Source: Methylophilus sp. 14
GTDB lineage: Bacteria; Pseudomonadota; Gammaproteobacteria; Burkholderiales; Methylophilaceae
Length of the DNA stretch: 64,000 nt
NCBI RefSeq assembly: GCF_015354345.1
Contig: NZ_JADKYS010000002.1
Location: 124,001-188,000, forward strand
Direction of reading: 5' to 3'
Shown here: piece after piece, positions 8,199 through 17,163 of the stretch
How the letters are laid out: each line of letters begins with the position of its first letter
Position numbering within the stretch: position 1 is the first letter of the stretch
Notes under the pieces: generated by a model
Told to the model about the DNA's origin: nothing
Database searches by the model: none
What the model saw: the letters and a program-made list of their open reading frames with translations, nothing else
Translations under genes and position numbers: made by a program

Positions 8199-8618
8199 AT
8201 GAAAAGTTTTCGTAAAGAGTTGTGGTTTAACATTTCGGCGCGTATGGACTTTAAAAACATTACGCAGGATGTGGTGGCGTGCGTGCGTGAAAGCGGTGTG
8301 AGAGAAGGTCTGGTGCTGATCAATGCCATGCATATTTCCGCCAGCGTGTTTATTAATGACGACGAGCGTGGCCTGCACCATGACTACAAAGTGTGGCTAG
8401 AGAAACTGGCGCCGCATGAGCCAGTGAGTGGTTATCGCCACAATGATACCGGCGAGGATAATGCCGACGCGCACATCAAGCGCCAGATTATGGGCCGCGA
8501 AGTGGTGGTGGCCATTACCGAAGGCCAACTGGATTTCGGTCCGTGGGAACAGATTTTTTACGGTGAGTTTGACGGCCGCCGTAATAAGCGTGTGTTGGTG
8601 AAAATTATCGGTGAATAA
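8199..8618 (+). CDS. Secondary thiamine-phosphate synthase enzyme (YjbQ/UPF0047)
   Basis: A 139-residue protein of the YjbQ/UPF0047 family. The family pattern is clear: [18 protein letters not shown], then [19 protein letters not shown] and a [18 protein letters not shown] ending. Conserved His, Asp and Glu residues in these stretches form the presumed active site. Family members can complement thiamine phosphate synthase mutants, but the true reaction is unsettled. The gene is 3 bp from trhP and probably cotranscribed with it. Confidence 0.87.
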   Translation: MKSFRKELWFNISARMDFKNITQDVVACVRESGVREGLVLINAMHISASVFINDDERGLHHDYKVWLEKLAPHEPVSGYRHNDTGEDNADAHIKRQIMGREVVVAITEGQLDFGPWEQIFYGEFDGRRNKRVLVKIIGE

Positions 8619-8621
8619 AGA

Positions 8622-9971
8622 GTGATGAAGTGTCCTGAGTTATTAGCCCCGGCGGGTGACCTGGACCGCATGCGTACGGCATTTGATTATGGTGCGGATG
8701 CGGTATATGCGGGCCAGCCGCGTTACAGCCTGCGGGTGCGTGAAAATGATTTTTCGATGCAGAATCTGGCCATTGGTATTCAGGAGGCGCATGCGCGCGG
8801 CAAAAAGTTTTTTGTCGCCAGCAATATTTCTCCGCACAATGCCAAGGTAAAAACCTATATGCGCGATATGGCGCCGGTGATCGAGATGCAGCCGGATGCC
8901 CTGATTATGGCCGACCCTGGCCTGATCATGATGGTGCGCGAGCAATGGCCAGAAATGCCTATCCATTTATCTGTCCAGGCCAATGCGGTCAATTACGCCT
9001 CGGTGAAGTTCTGGCAGCGCATGGGGCTAACGCGGGTGATTTTGTCGCGCGAATTGTCCCTCGATGAAATTGCTGAAATCCGCCAGGAATGCCCAGACAT
9101 GGAACTTGAAGTGTTTGTGCACGGCGCTTTGTGCATTGCCTATTCTGGTCGCTGCCTGCTGTCTGGCTACTTTAATTCGCGTGACCCCAATCAAGGCACC
9201 TGTACCAACAGTTGCCGCTGGGATTACAAAGTGCATGATGCGCAGCCAGATGCGGCAGGCGTCATTCGTTTGCAAGAATTTGACTTTCAGGCGGAAATGG
9301 AGAAATCCAGCCTGTCGTCTTGTGGCTCCTTGCCACGCCATCCGGCGGCCGATCAGGTCTATTTGATTGAGGAAAAAGGCCGTCCCGGTGAGTTGCTGCC
9401 GATGATGGAAGACGAGCACGGCACTTACATCATGAACAGCAAAGACCTGCGCGCAATTGAGCATGTGGAAAAGCTGATTGCACTGGGCGTGGACTCACTC
9501 AAAATTGAAGGCCGTACCAAGTCCCGTTACTACGTGGCCCGTACCAGCCAGAATTACCGCCAGGCAATTGATGATGCCGTGGCCGGGCGCCCGTTTGACT
9601 GGCGCTTGCTGCGGGAGTTGGAGAACCTGGCGAACCGTGGTTACACCGATGGTTTTTATCAGCGCCACCATACCGCCGAGCATCAGAATTACGTGCAGGG
9701 GCATTCCAGTGCAAACCGCAGCCTGTATGTGGGCGATGTAGTGGAGTATGACGCCGAGCGCGGGCTGGCTTCAATTGAGGCACGCAATAAATTTGCCGTG
9801 GGCGACAAGTTGCAACTCATCCATCCTAGCGGTAATCGCGATATTGTGGTGGAGCAGTTGTTTGATAAGCGCGGCGAGCCGGTACAACAGGCAGCGGGCA
9901 GTGGTCACTTTGTAAAGTTGCCTATTGCCGCGGCTGCGCTGAATAATGCGATGGTCGCCAGATACTTATAA
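8622..9971 (+). CDS. trhP: Peptidase U32 family tRNA hydroxylase TrhP (YegQ)
   Basis: A 449-residue protein of the U32 collagenase-like family. The start MKCPELLAPAGDLDRMRTA, the GADAVYAGQPRYSLR segment, and the Cys cluster around GALCIAYSGRCLLSGYFN and GTCTNSCRWDY (iron-sulfur ligands) match YegQ. YegQ/TrhP performs the prephenate-dependent hydroxylation of U34 in tRNAs on the way to cmo5U/mo5U. The family is annotated as a peptidase by homology, but the tRNA role is the established one. Two adjacent ATGs at 8622 and 8625 are both possible. It is followed by a strong terminator shared with the CBS gene. Confidence 0.88.
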   Translation: MMKCPELLAPAGDLDRMRTAFDYGADAVYAGQPRYSLRVRENDFSMQNLAIGIQEAHARGKKFFVASNISPHNAKVKTYMRDMAPVIEMQPDALIMADPGLIMMVREQWPEMPIHLSVQANAVNYASVKFWQRMGLTRVILSRELSLDEIAEIRQECPDMELEVFVHGALCIAYSGRCLLSGYFNSRDPNQGTCTNSCRWDYKVHDAQPDAAGVIRLQEFDFQAEMEKSSLSSCGSLPRHPAADQVYLIEEKGRPGELLPMMEDEHGTYIMNSKDLRAIEHVEKLIALGVDSLKIEGRTKSRYYVARTSQNYRQAIDDAVAGRPFDWRLLRELENLANRGYTDGFYQRHHTAEHQNYVQGHSSANRSLYVGDVVEYDAERGLASIEARNKFAVGDKLQLIHPSGNRDIVVEQLFDKRGEPVQQAAGSGHFVKLPIAAAALNNAMVARYL

Positions 9972-9990
9972 GACGGCTTCAGCGATTGAA

Positions 9991-10015
9991 AAGGGGAGCT
10001 TGGCTCCCCTTTTTC
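9991..10015. terminator. Bidirectional rho-independent terminator
   Basis: Stem GGGGAGC/GCTCCCC with a 3-nt loop, flanked by A residues on the left and a T tract on the right. It separates the convergent trhP and CBS genes. Confidence 0.88.
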
Positions 10016-10023
10016 TATAGATG

Positions 10024-10458
10024 CTAGCTATGGATATAGCTTTCCAGTTGCTTGATCAGTTCCTGCTGGTAACTGATGGTTTCCTTGAGAATGTCGCCGA
10101 TAGACAGCATGCCCAGCATTTTGCCATTGTCTAGCACCGGTAAGTGGCGGATGCGTTTATCCAGCATGGTACTCATGGCTGATTCCACCAGTTCTGTTGG
10201 TTTGCCAGTGATGACCTTGTGCGTCATCACATCACTGATGGGGGTGTTTTTTGAGGATCTGCCCTTTAGGATGACTTCTCGCGCATAGTCGCGTTCCGAG
10301 AAAATGCCGACCAGTTCGCCGTCCTTAATCACGGCCAGCGCACCAATTTTATATTCCGCCAGAATGACGAGTGCGTCATAAACAGGGCGGTTGGGCGCTA
10401 TGCTGATCATCCCCTGATGTGTTTTCTGATTGAGTACTTGTTGAAGAGTCTTCATCAC
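10024..10458 (-). CDS. CBS domain-containing protein
   Basis: A 144-residue protein made of two CBS motifs: VYDALVILAEYKIGALAVI...GIFSERDYAR (about 24-62) and ISDVMTHKVITGKPTELVE...MLSIGDILKE (about 75-130). Tandem CBS pairs form a Bateman module that binds adenine nucleotides or NAD and usually signals energy state. There is no fused enzyme domain, so the target is unknown. A AAAGGAGG ribosome binding site lies just before ATG. It is divergent from the MarR gene. Confidence 0.87.
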   Translation of the reverse strand: MMKTLQQVLNQKTHQGMISIAPNRPVYDALVILAEYKIGALAVIKDGELVGIFSERDYAREVILKGRSSKNTPISDVMTHKVITGKPTELVESAMSTMLDKRIRHLPVLDNGKMLGMLSIGDILKETISYQQELIKQLESYIHS

Positions 10459-10541
10459 TGCCTCCTTTCATTTTCACGGATTAATAATATACACCTATGT
10501 TGTGAGTAGTAACATATTTGTTTCACTCGTCTGTATTTGTC

Positions 10542-10582
10542 TTGACATAATTAGCTAGCTAACTATAATGAGGCTAATTATG
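10542..10582 (+). promoter_or_regulatory. Sigma-70 promoter with nested palindromic operator for marR
   Basis: TTGACA (10542-10547), a 16-bp spacer and TATAAT (10564-10569) form a near-consensus promoter. A perfect 12-bp palindrome, TTAGCTAGCTAA, fills 10551-10562 between the two hexamers. In addition CATAATTAGC (10546-10555) and its exact complement GCTAATTATG (10573-10582) flank the -10 box. A bound MarR dimer here would block RNA polymerase, the usual mode of MarR autorepression. The predicted start of transcription lies only about 5 bases before the ATG at 10580. Confidence 0.8.
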
Positions 10583-11098
10583 TTGCAACTTAGAGATCTC
10601 CCTACCCAAGAAGTCCTGCAGCGGTTTGCCCAACGGTACCCCGCCGCGGATGTGACTGCTATTGCCAGCTTTTTAATGCTGCTGCGTGTGGCGACGGATT
10701 TGTCGGTGGCGCTTGATGCTTGCCTGAGCAAGCATGATTTGCTGCAAGGGCGTTGGTGGGTGCTGATTTTACTCATGCGCGAAACCGACCTGACCTCGAC
10801 GCCATCGGTGCTGGCAGAAAAACTGGGTGTGACGCGTGCCACGATGACGGGGTTGCTCGACGGCCTGGAACAGGGCGGTCTGGTGCAGCGTATCTCGGTG
10901 CCCGAAGACCGGCGTAGCGTGAAAATCAAGCTCACCGCAGCGGGCCAGGCCAAGCTGGATGCCGTGATGCCGGATTACTACACGCGCTTACGGTTATGCA
11001 TGCAAGGCTTAAGTGAGCAGCAACGCAATGATTTGCAAGCCATTTTAGGCGTGATAGACCACGGGATGTCCGCCTGGGATTTTAATCAGTCAATTTAG
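10580..11098 (+). CDS. MarR family transcriptional regulator
   Basis: A 172-residue winged-helix repressor of the MarR family: LQGRWWVLILLMRE (dimer/HTH lead-in), PSVLAEKLGVTRATMTGLLDGLEQ (recognition helix) and the wing RISVPEDRRSVKIKLTAAG with the signature D-R-R-S. MarR proteins release DNA on binding small phenolic or oxidising ligands. The start at 10580 is chosen because the upstream ATG at 10568 lies inside the -10 box of the promoter and cannot be in the transcript; the mRNA would be almost leaderless. It leads an apparent operon with an NTF2-like protein (23 bp) and an EamA transporter (36 bp), its likely targets. Confidence 0.88.
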   Translation: MLQLRDLPTQEVLQRFAQRYPAADVTAIASFLMLLRVATDLSVALDACLSKHDLLQGRWWVLILLMRETDLTSTPSVLAEKLGVTRATMTGLLDGLEQGGLVQRISVPEDRRSVKIKLTAAGQAKLDAVMPDYYTRLRLCMQGLSEQQRNDLQAILGVIDHGMSAWDFNQSI

Positions 11099-11121
11099 TT
11101 TTTTAATGAAGGAGTTTCACC

Positions 11122-11499
11122 ATGGCAACTGTTGTAGATACTTTAATCGCATTGAACCAGCAATTTGACGCCGCATTTAACAGCAAAAACGCGCAGGCGA
11201 TTGCAGCTTTGTATGCTGCTGATGCGATTGTGATGCCAGCACCTGCTGGTGCCGTTGTCAAAGGCCGCCAAGCGGTGGCTGAGTTCTTTGGTGGCTTGAT
11301 TCAAGCTGGCGTGATTGAACATGCATTAACCATGAAAGAAGCCATTGTGACTGACACGCTGGCAACGCAAACGGGCAACTGGGCTGCTGCTTTGATTGGC
11401 GAAGATGGCGCTAAGCAGCAATTTGGCGGCAATGTGCAAGTGGTATTCCAGAAACAAGCTGATGGCCAATGGTTGGCAGTGACACATATCTGGAATTAA
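11122..11499 (+). CDS. NTF2-like / SgcJ-EcaC family protein (DUF4440-like)
   Basis: A 125-residue protein with the SnoaL/NTF2-like cone fold pattern: FDAAFNSKNAQAIAALYAAD, then GRQAVAEFFGGLIQAG and a C-terminal beta strand WLAVTHIWN. The family includes small isomerases and binding proteins of unknown substrate. A strong AAGGAG ribosome binding site precedes the ATG. Its place between MarR and a drug/metabolite exporter suggests a small-molecule stress role; this is inference from position only. Confidence 0.8.
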   Translation: MATVVDTLIALNQQFDAAFNSKNAQAIAALYAADAIVMPAPAGAVVKGRQAVAEFFGGLIQAGVIEHALTMKEAIVTDTLATQTGNWAAALIGEDGAKQQFGGNVQVVFQKQADGQWLAVTHIWN

Positions 11500-11535
11500 C
11501 ACACACGCAACATACCTCTTTGGAACACAGGGCTT

Positions 11536-12438
11536 ATGGATCAACTCATTAAACAACGTTCGCAAGCGCTGACCGCGCTGCTGGTACTCACCATCATCTG
11601 GGGTTATAACTGGGTGGTGATGAAGAGCGCGCTGCAATATGCCGGGCCGTTCCAGTTCGCGGCCATGCGTACGTTTTTTGGTGCGCTGGTGTTGTTCCTG
11701 GTGTTGTATGTGACGCGCCGTCCTATGGGGCTCACTGAGTTCCCAACCATGCTGCTACTGGGCATTTTGCAAAACGTTGGTTTTACAGGGGTGCTGATGT
11801 GGGCGCTGGTAGAAGGCGGCGCAGGCAAAACGGCGGTGCTGACCTATACCATGCCGTTCTGGACGCTATTATTTGCCTGGCCGATGCTGGGTGAACGTGT
11901 ACACGGTTGGCAATGGCTGGCGGTGATCGCTGCGGTGCTGGGCATGCTGTTTATTTTTGACCCGCTGCATATCCGTGCCGATAGTTTTAGCATGTTGCTG
12001 GCGGTGTTGTCTGGCGTGTCATGGGCGCTGTCTGCCATTATGACCAAGCAGTTGCACAGGCGTCATCCGAGGCTGGATTTGATCAACCTGACGGCGTGGC
12101 CGATGTTGCTGGGCTCGTTGCCTATGGTGCTGATTGCCTGGCTGGTGCCTGCACCGCCGATAGACTGGTCGCCGTACCTGATCGGTGCCGTGTTGTTTAA
12201 CGTCGTGTTGTGTGGTGCGCTGGCCTGGTTGTTGTGGCTGTTTGCCTTGCAACGGCTGCCTGCTGGGGTGGCCAGCATGGCGTCTATGTTGGCGCCAGTG
12301 ATTGGTGTGATTGCGGCGTGGATACAGTTGAACGAAGTGCCGGACCATCTGGAAATGACCGGCATGGCGTTGATTATCTTTTCACTCAGCCTGATCTCTA
12401 TTCTCATGATGCGGCCCGGTTACGGCAAGAGCCAGTAA
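11536..12438 (+). CDS. DMT superfamily transporter (EamA domain)
   Basis: A 300-residue inner membrane protein with about ten transmembrane helices and two EamA repeats (about 12-145 and 155-290). The N-terminal motif ALLVLTIIWGYNWVVMKSAL is typical of drug/metabolite exporters of the RhaT/YdcZ/EamA group. Substrates vary from amino acids to drugs and cannot be told from sequence. It is the last gene of the marR operon and is followed by a strong terminator. Confidence 0.88.
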   Translation: MDQLIKQRSQALTALLVLTIIWGYNWVVMKSALQYAGPFQFAAMRTFFGALVLFLVLYVTRRPMGLTEFPTMLLLGILQNVGFTGVLMWALVEGGAGKTAVLTYTMPFWTLLFAWPMLGERVHGWQWLAVIAAVLGMLFIFDPLHIRADSFSMLLAVLSGVSWALSAIMTKQLHRRHPRLDLINLTAWPMLLGSLPMVLIAWLVPAPPIDWSPYLIGAVLFNVVLCGALAWLLWLFALQRLPAGVASMASMLAPVIGVIAAWIQLNEVPDHLEMTGMALIIFSLSLISILMMRPGYGKSQ

Positions 12439-12458
12439 TCCAACGCGAGTGTTTAATG

Positions 12459-12486
12459 AAGGCCTGACAATGTCAGGCCTTTTTTG
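12459..12486 (+). terminator. Rho-independent terminator after EamA gene
   Basis: Stem AAGGCCTGACA/TGTCAGGCCTT followed by a run of T residues. Confidence 0.9.
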
Positions 12487-12581
12487 TTGTGCGCGACGGT
12501 CGCTTGGCGATCAGGTGGCTGTGGTAAAATCAGCGGGTTAAATTACCTCAACAACGTTGTTAAAAAATACAAGGAAGCACT

Positions 12582-13310
12582 ATGGCTGGGCATAGTAAAT
12601 GGGCCAATATTCAGCATCGTAAAGGCCGTCAGGACGCCAAACGCGGCAAAATCTTCACCAAACTGATTAAAGAAATCACGGTTTCCGCACGCATGGGCGG
12701 CGGTGATACGGCCATGAACCCTCGTTTGCGTGCGGCAGTCGCGGCAGCAAAAGAAGAAAACATGCCGTCAGACAATATCACGCGCGCGATTAAAAAAGGC
12801 ACGGGTGAACTGGAAGGCGTGAATTACGAAGAAATCCGTTATGAAGGTTATGGCATCAATGGCGCCGCCATCATTATTGATTGTCTGACAGACAACCGCC
12901 AGCGCGCAGTGATGGATGTGCGTCACGCGTTAACCAAGCACGGCGGCAATTTGGGTACTGACGGCAGCGTGGCGTTTATGTTCAAACACTGTGGTCAACT
13001 GGTGTTTGAGCCCGGCGTCTCAGAAGATGCAGTGATGGAAGTGGCGCTGGAAGCAGGCGCAGAAGATGTGATTACTGACGACGATGGCAGTATTGAAGTG
13101 GTGACTGCACCGGGTGACTTTGTGACTGTTAAGGAAGCACTGGAAGCCGCTGGGCTCAAAGCGGTGATGGCGCAAGTGACCATGAAATCACTCAATGAAG
13201 TGGTGTTCACCGGCGATGATGCGGTCAAAATGCAGAAAATCCTCGATATGCTGGAAGACCTGGATGACGTGCAGGATGTGTACACCTCTGCTGTGATTGA
13301 AGAGGCGTAA
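12582..13310 (+). CDS. yebC: YebC/PmpR family regulator or translation factor
   Basis: A 242-residue protein with the invariant start [20 protein letters not shown] and the [18 protein letters not shown] core. YebC proteins were described as DNA-binding regulators; recent work on the family links them to translation of proline-rich stretches. The gene sits directly before ruvC, as in many proteobacteria. The length is typical. The start has a GGAAGC-like ribosome binding site. Confidence 0.92.
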   Translation: MAGHSKWANIQHRKGRQDAKRGKIFTKLIKEITVSARMGGGDTAMNPRLRAAVAAAKEENMPSDNITRAIKKGTGELEGVNYEEIRYEGYGINGAAIIIDCLTDNRQRAVMDVRHALTKHGGNLGTDGSVAFMFKHCGQLVFEPGVSEDAVMEVALEAGAEDVITDDDGSIEVVTAPGDFVTVKEALEAAGLKAVMAQVTMKSLNEVVFTGDDAVKMQKILDMLEDLDDVQDVYTSAVIEEA

Positions 13311-13351
13311 TTGATGCTGTTTGCTGCTGGCATGCGGTCAAAAGACGTCTG

Positions 13352-13912
13352 ATGGCGGTACAACGCATTTTAGGCATAGACCCCGGTTTGAGAATCACCG
13401 GCTTTGGGGTGATTGAAGCGGTGGATGGCAAGTTGTCTTATGTCACCAGCGGCGTGATTAAAACGGCTGCGGCTAAGAAAAGTGCAGAGGGCGAGCCGGA
13501 AAAAGAAGCCTTGCCTGAGCGGCTTAAAGTGATTCTGGATGGCTTGTTTGAAGTGATTGCGACTTACCAGCCGACGCAAGTGGCGATTGAAAAAGTGTTC
13601 GTCAACGTCAACCCGCAGTCGACCTTATTGCTAGGCCAGGCGCGTGGCGCCGCCATTTCAGCGGCGGTGATCCGTCAATTGTCAGTGGCGGAATATACGG
13701 CATTGCAAGTCAAACAGTCGGTGGTTGGCAATGGCCATGCGCAAAAAGAGCAGGTGCAAGAGATGGTTAAACGCTTACTCAAATTGCCTGCAACGCCCAG
13801 CCCGGATTCGGCGGATGCATTGGCGTGTGCCATCTGTCATGCGCATGGCGGCCAGGGTTTGGGCGCATTGGCCACGACCGGATTTAGAGTCAGAAATGGA
13901 AGATTAGTATGA
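13352..13912 (+). CDS. ruvC: Holliday junction endonuclease RuvC
   Basis: A 186-residue RNase H-fold endonuclease that cuts Holliday junctions. [18 protein letters not shown] carries the first catalytic Asp (about D10); [14 protein letters not shown] carries the catalytic Glu; [13 protein letters not shown] carries the last acidic pair. The stop overlaps the ruvA start by four bases (ATGA at 13909-13912), so translation is coupled. A small insertion around residues 45-55 ([13 protein letters not shown]) is longer than in E. coli. Confidence 0.95.
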   Translation: MAVQRILGIDPGLRITGFGVIEAVDGKLSYVTSGVIKTAAAKKSAEGEPEKEALPERLKVILDGLFEVIATYQPTQVAIEKVFVNVNPQSTLLLGQARGAAISAAVIRQLSVAEYTALQVKQSVVGNGHAQKEQVQEMVKRLLKLPATPSPDSADALACAICHAHGGQGLGALATTGFRVRNGRLV

Positions 13913-14484
13913 TTGCGCGTTTGCAGGGAAAATTGCTGGAAAAGTCACCGCCTTTGATCGTGATTGACTGCAATGGCGTCGGTTATGAAGTGGAGGTGCC
14001 CATGAGCACCTTTTATAACCTGCCCGAGCTCGGGCAGCCCGTGCAGGTGTTAACCCACATGGTGGTGCGCGAAGATGCGCAATTGCTGTATGGATTTGGC
14101 AGCGAGCAGGAAAAAAACACTTTCAAGCAATTGCTTAAAGTGAATGGCATAGGCGCCAAATCTGCGTTGTCTATCCTTAGTGGCGTCAGCGTCAATGATT
14201 TAATGCTGGCGGTGAGCCAGCAAGAGGTGCCCATGCTCACGCGCATTCCCGGCATTGGCAAAAAAACTGCCGAGCGCTTGTTGCTGGAGTTGAAAGATAA
14301 GTTTGTGGTGACCGGTTCTACCTCGGCGCAACCGGCTGCCAAGGCCGCCACTGATGATATCCTCAATGCGCTGGTGGCATTGGGTTACAACGAGCGTGAA
14401 GCGTCTGCGACCGTCAAATTGCTGGAGCCTGGGGTCAGCGTCAGTGATGGCATCCGCCAGGCCTTGAAGTATCTGGCCAAGTGA
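13909..14484 (+). CDS. ruvA: Holliday junction branch migration protein RuvA
   Basis: A 191-residue protein that binds four-way junctions as a tetramer and recruits RuvB. The N-terminal OB fold starts [12 protein letters not shown]; two helix-hairpin-helix motifs follow ([17 protein letters not shown] at about 75-91 and [16 protein letters not shown] at about 110-125); the C-terminal RuvB-binding domain (about 145-191) contains [15 protein letters not shown]. It is coupled to ruvC and lies 139 bp before ruvB. Confidence 0.95.
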   Translation: MIARLQGKLLEKSPPLIVIDCNGVGYEVEVPMSTFYNLPELGQPVQVLTHMVVREDAQLLYGFGSEQEKNTFKQLLKVNGIGAKSALSILSGVSVNDLMLAVSQQEVPMLTRIPGIGKKTAERLLLELKDKFVVTGSTSAQPAAKAATDDILNALVALGYNEREASATVKLLEPGVSVSDGIRQALKYLAK

Positions 14485-14623
14485 GACATCACGCGTATGC
14501 GCCATGGTCTGTAATAGTCAAACGCCGCATGGTATCATCACAAAAAATAACTTACTTCTTTAGTGACCGGCAATGAGGCTTTGCGTTGACTAAATTTGCT
14601 TTGCACTTCATTACCGACCACCC

Positions 14624-15670
14624 ATGATTGAAACCGATAGACTCGTCGCTCCTGCCACTGCCAGCGTCCAAGAAGAAGCGCTGGAACGTGCCTTGCGCCC
14701 CAAAGTGCTGGATGAGTATGTGGGGCAGGAAAAAGCACGTGGTCAACTCGAGATTTTCATCAATGCCGCGCGTGGCCGCCAAGAGGCGTTAGACCATGTG
14801 CTGTTGTTCGGCCCACCTGGCTTAGGTAAAACCACGCTTGCCCATATTATTGCCAAAGAAATGGGTGTCAACCTGCGCATGACTTCCGGCCCGGTGCTGG
14901 AACGCGCGGGCGATTTGGCTGCCCTGCTGACCAATCTTGAACCCAACGATGTGCTGTTTATTGACGAAATCCACCGTTTAAGTCCGGTGGTCGAAGAGAT
15001 TTTGTACCCGGCCATGGAAGATTACCGACTGGACATCATGATCGGTGAAGGTCCGGCTGCGCGCAGTGTGCGCCTGGATCTGCCACCGTTTACGCTGGTC
15101 GGTGCCACTACGCGTGCCGGGATGCTCACCAATCCCTTACGTGACCGCTTTGGCATCGTCGCGCGCCTGGAGTTTTACAGCCATGACGAGTTAGCCAAGA
15201 TTGTCAGCCGTTCTGCCAGCTTGCTTGAAGTCGAAATGCAGCAAGCGGGTGCCTCTGAGATTGCCCGTCGCGCCCGTGGCACGCCACGTATTGCTAACCG
15301 CTTGCTGCGCCGCGTGCGTGATTACGCGCAAGTGAAATCCGATGGCGTGGTGACGGACAAAGTGGCGGATGCCGCACTGAAAATGCTCGATGTCGACCAG
15401 CAAGGGTTGGATGTGATGGACCGCAAATTGCTGCAAGCAGTGGTGGAAAAATTTGGTGGCGGTCCTGTTGGCCTGGATAACCTGGCGGCGGCGATTGGCG
15501 AAGAGCGCGACACGATAGAAGATGTGCTGGAACCTTATTTGATTCAGCAGGGCTATCTCATGCGTACGCCGCGCGGTCGTGTTGCGACGCTGATGACCTA
15601 CCAGCATTTTGGCCTCAAAGCCCCTGCCAGCATGGTGTCTGGCGAGTTGTGGCAAGAAGCCGGGCAGTAA
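14624..15670 (+). CDS. ruvB: Holliday junction branch migration ATPase RuvB
   Basis: A 348-residue AAA+ motor that drives branch migration with RuvA. Walker A is [11 protein letters not shown] (about 64-74), Walker B is [10 protein letters not shown] (about 110-119), sensor 1 lies in LVGATTRAG, and the C-terminal winged helix contains [12 protein letters not shown]. The length is typical (330-355). It ends one base before ybgC, so it belongs to the same transcript as the tol-pal genes. Confidence 0.96.
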   Translation: MIETDRLVAPATASVQEEALERALRPKVLDEYVGQEKARGQLEIFINAARGRQEALDHVLLFGPPGLGKTTLAHIIAKEMGVNLRMTSGPVLERAGDLAALLTNLEPNDVLFIDEIHRLSPVVEEILYPAMEDYRLDIMIGEGPAARSVRLDLPPFTLVGATTRAGMLTNPLRDRFGIVARLEFYSHDELAKIVSRSASLLEVEMQQAGASEIARRARGTPRIANRLLRRVRDYAQVKSDGVVTDKVADAALKMLDVDQQGLDVMDRKLLQAVVEKFGGGPVGLDNLAAAIGEERDTIEDVLEPYLIQQGYLMRTPRGRVATLMTYQHFGLKAPASMVSGELWQEAGQ

Positions 15671-15671
15671 T

Positions 15672-16067
15672 ATGTTTGTGTTCCCGGTGCGTGTGTATTA
15701 TGAAGATACCGATGCGGGTGGCGTGGTCTATCACAGCCGTTACCTGAACTTTATGGAGCGCGCGCGGACAGAATGGTTGCGGGCTGCGGGCTTTGTCCAG
15801 AGCGCATTAAAAGACCAAGAGCAGGTGTTGTTTGTGGTGCATAGCATGCAACTGCAATTTAAAAAACCAGCCAGGCTGGATGACCAGTTACAGGTAGTGT
15901 CTCGCTTGATGGAGATGAAGCGAGGCAGTTTTAGCTGCCAGCAGCAGATTCTGTGTGGCGAAACGATGTTAATAGAGGCGCAGGTCAAGGTGGCCTGCGT
16001 GGATGCGGATTCATTTAAACCAACGGGTATTCCGGCCCGACTCAAAATTGCACTGGAGTCTTCATGA
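15672..16067 (+). CDS. ybgC: Tol-Pal associated acyl-CoA thioesterase YbgC
   Basis: A 131-residue hot-dog fold thioesterase. The catalytic motif YYEDTDAGGVVYHSRYL (about residues 8-24) has the Asp and His of the 4-hydroxybenzoyl-CoA thioesterase type. YbgC acts on acyl-CoA or acyl-ACP and is associated with phospholipid metabolism, near universally encoded just before tolQ. The start at 15672 gives the canonical MFVFPVRVYYEDTD; further upstream in-frame codons lie in ruvB. Its stop overlaps the tolQ start (ATGA). Confidence 0.93.
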   Translation: MFVFPVRVYYEDTDAGGVVYHSRYLNFMERARTEWLRAAGFVQSALKDQEQVLFVVHSMQLQFKKPARLDDQLQVVSRLMEMKRGSFSCQQQILCGETMLIEAQVKVACVDADSFKPTGIPARLKIALESS

Positions 16068-16738
16068 ATGTAGCGAACGATATGTCGATTTTTACCCTGG
16101 TGAGTGGGGCCAGTTTGCCAGTTCAACTGGTCATGCTGATCCTGCTGCTGACCTCGCTGGTCTCCTGGTGGTATATCTTCATTAAAGTGTTTTCATTAAA
16201 GGCCGCCAATGAAAACGTTGACCAGTTTGAAGCCCAGTTCTGGTCCGGCGGTGATCTCAACGAGTTGTATGAGCGCATTACTGCAGGCAGAAAAACGCCA
16301 CAAGGCATGGCCAGTATTTTTCAGGCCGGCCTGAAAGAATTTATTCGCTACAAACAGCAAAAAGATACCGAAGTGAGTGACGTGATGGAGGCCACCCGCC
16401 GCGCCATGCGTGCCGCTTACAACCGTGAGCTGGATTATCTGGATTCGCATTTGCCGTTCCTGGCTTCAGTTGGTTCTGTCAGCCCTTACATCGGTTTGTT
16501 CGGCACCGTGTGGGGCATTATGAACGCGTTCCGTGGCTTGTCTAACGTGGCGCAAGCCACTTTGAGCCAGGTCGCACCTGGCATTGCCGAGGCGCTGGTG
16601 GCCACTGCGATTGGCCTGTTTGCAGCGATTCCGGCGGTGATTGCCTACAACCGCTTTGCGGCGGGCGTAGACCGCTTGTCTGTGCGCTACGAGAGCTTTA
16701 TCGAAGAATTTACCAACATTTTGCAACGTAGAGCCTGA
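16064..16738 (+). CDS. tolQ: Tol-Pal system proton channel subunit TolQ
   Basis: A 224-residue MotA/TolQ/ExbB family inner membrane protein with three transmembrane segments (about 15-37, 133-155 and 165-190). The characteristic stretch LPFLASVGSVSPYIGLFGTVWGIM is intact. TolQ with TolR uses the proton motive force to energise TolA for outer membrane constriction at division. It overlaps ybgC by four bases. A second in-frame ATG lies six codons in and could be the true start. Confidence 0.95.
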   Translation: MNVANDMSIFTLVSGASLPVQLVMLILLLTSLVSWWYIFIKVFSLKAANENVDQFEAQFWSGGDLNELYERITAGRKTPQGMASIFQAGLKEFIRYKQQKDTEVSDVMEATRRAMRAAYNRELDYLDSHLPFLASVGSVSPYIGLFGTVWGIMNAFRGLSNVAQATLSQVAPGIAEALVATAIGLFAAIPAVIAYNRFAAGVDRLSVRYESFIEEFTNILQRRA

Positions 16739-16749
16739 TCGGAGCCGCC

Positions 16750-17142
16750 ATGAGCAGAACGCGTAAACGGCGCATGATGAACCAGATTAATGTCGTGCCT
16801 TATATTGACGTCACGCTGGTATTGTTGGTGATTTTTATGGTGACCGCGCCCATGACCAACCCTGGCATGGTCGAGTTGCCCAAGGTTGGGCAGGCGCTCA
16901 AGCAAAGTGGCGACCCGATTGTCATCACCGTGCAAAAAGAAGGCACCGTGCTCATGGAGGGCAAGGAAATGCAGCGTGACGATATGCTGGCATTGATCCG
17001 CCAACGCCTGGCTGAGGCACAAAAGCCGGTGGTGGTGTCTGCCGACAAAAATACACCTTATGGTGAAGTGGTGTCGGTGATGGACTTGCTGAAACAGGCG
17101 CAGGTTAATCAGGTGGGCTTGTTGTTTCAGAACGAGAAGTAA
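16750..17142 (+). CDS. tolR: Tol-Pal system protein TolR
   Basis: A 130-residue ExbD/TolR family protein. The N-terminal cytoplasmic tail is followed by one transmembrane helix (about 17-38, NVVPYIDVTLVLLVIFMVTA) with the essential Asp in YIDV that carries protons with TolQ. The periplasmic domain ends with MDLLKQAQVNQVGLLF. It lies 11 bp after tolQ. The length is slightly shorter than E. coli TolR (142). Confidence 0.95.
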   Translation: MSRTRKRRMMNQINVVPYIDVTLVLLVIFMVTAPMTNPGMVELPKVGQALKQSGDPIVITVQKEGTVLMEGKEMQRDDMLALIRQRLAEAQKPVVVSADKNTPYGEVVSVMDLLKQAQVNQVGLLFQNEK

Positions 17143-17163
17143 GTAGTCAGTGATTTAAAACAG

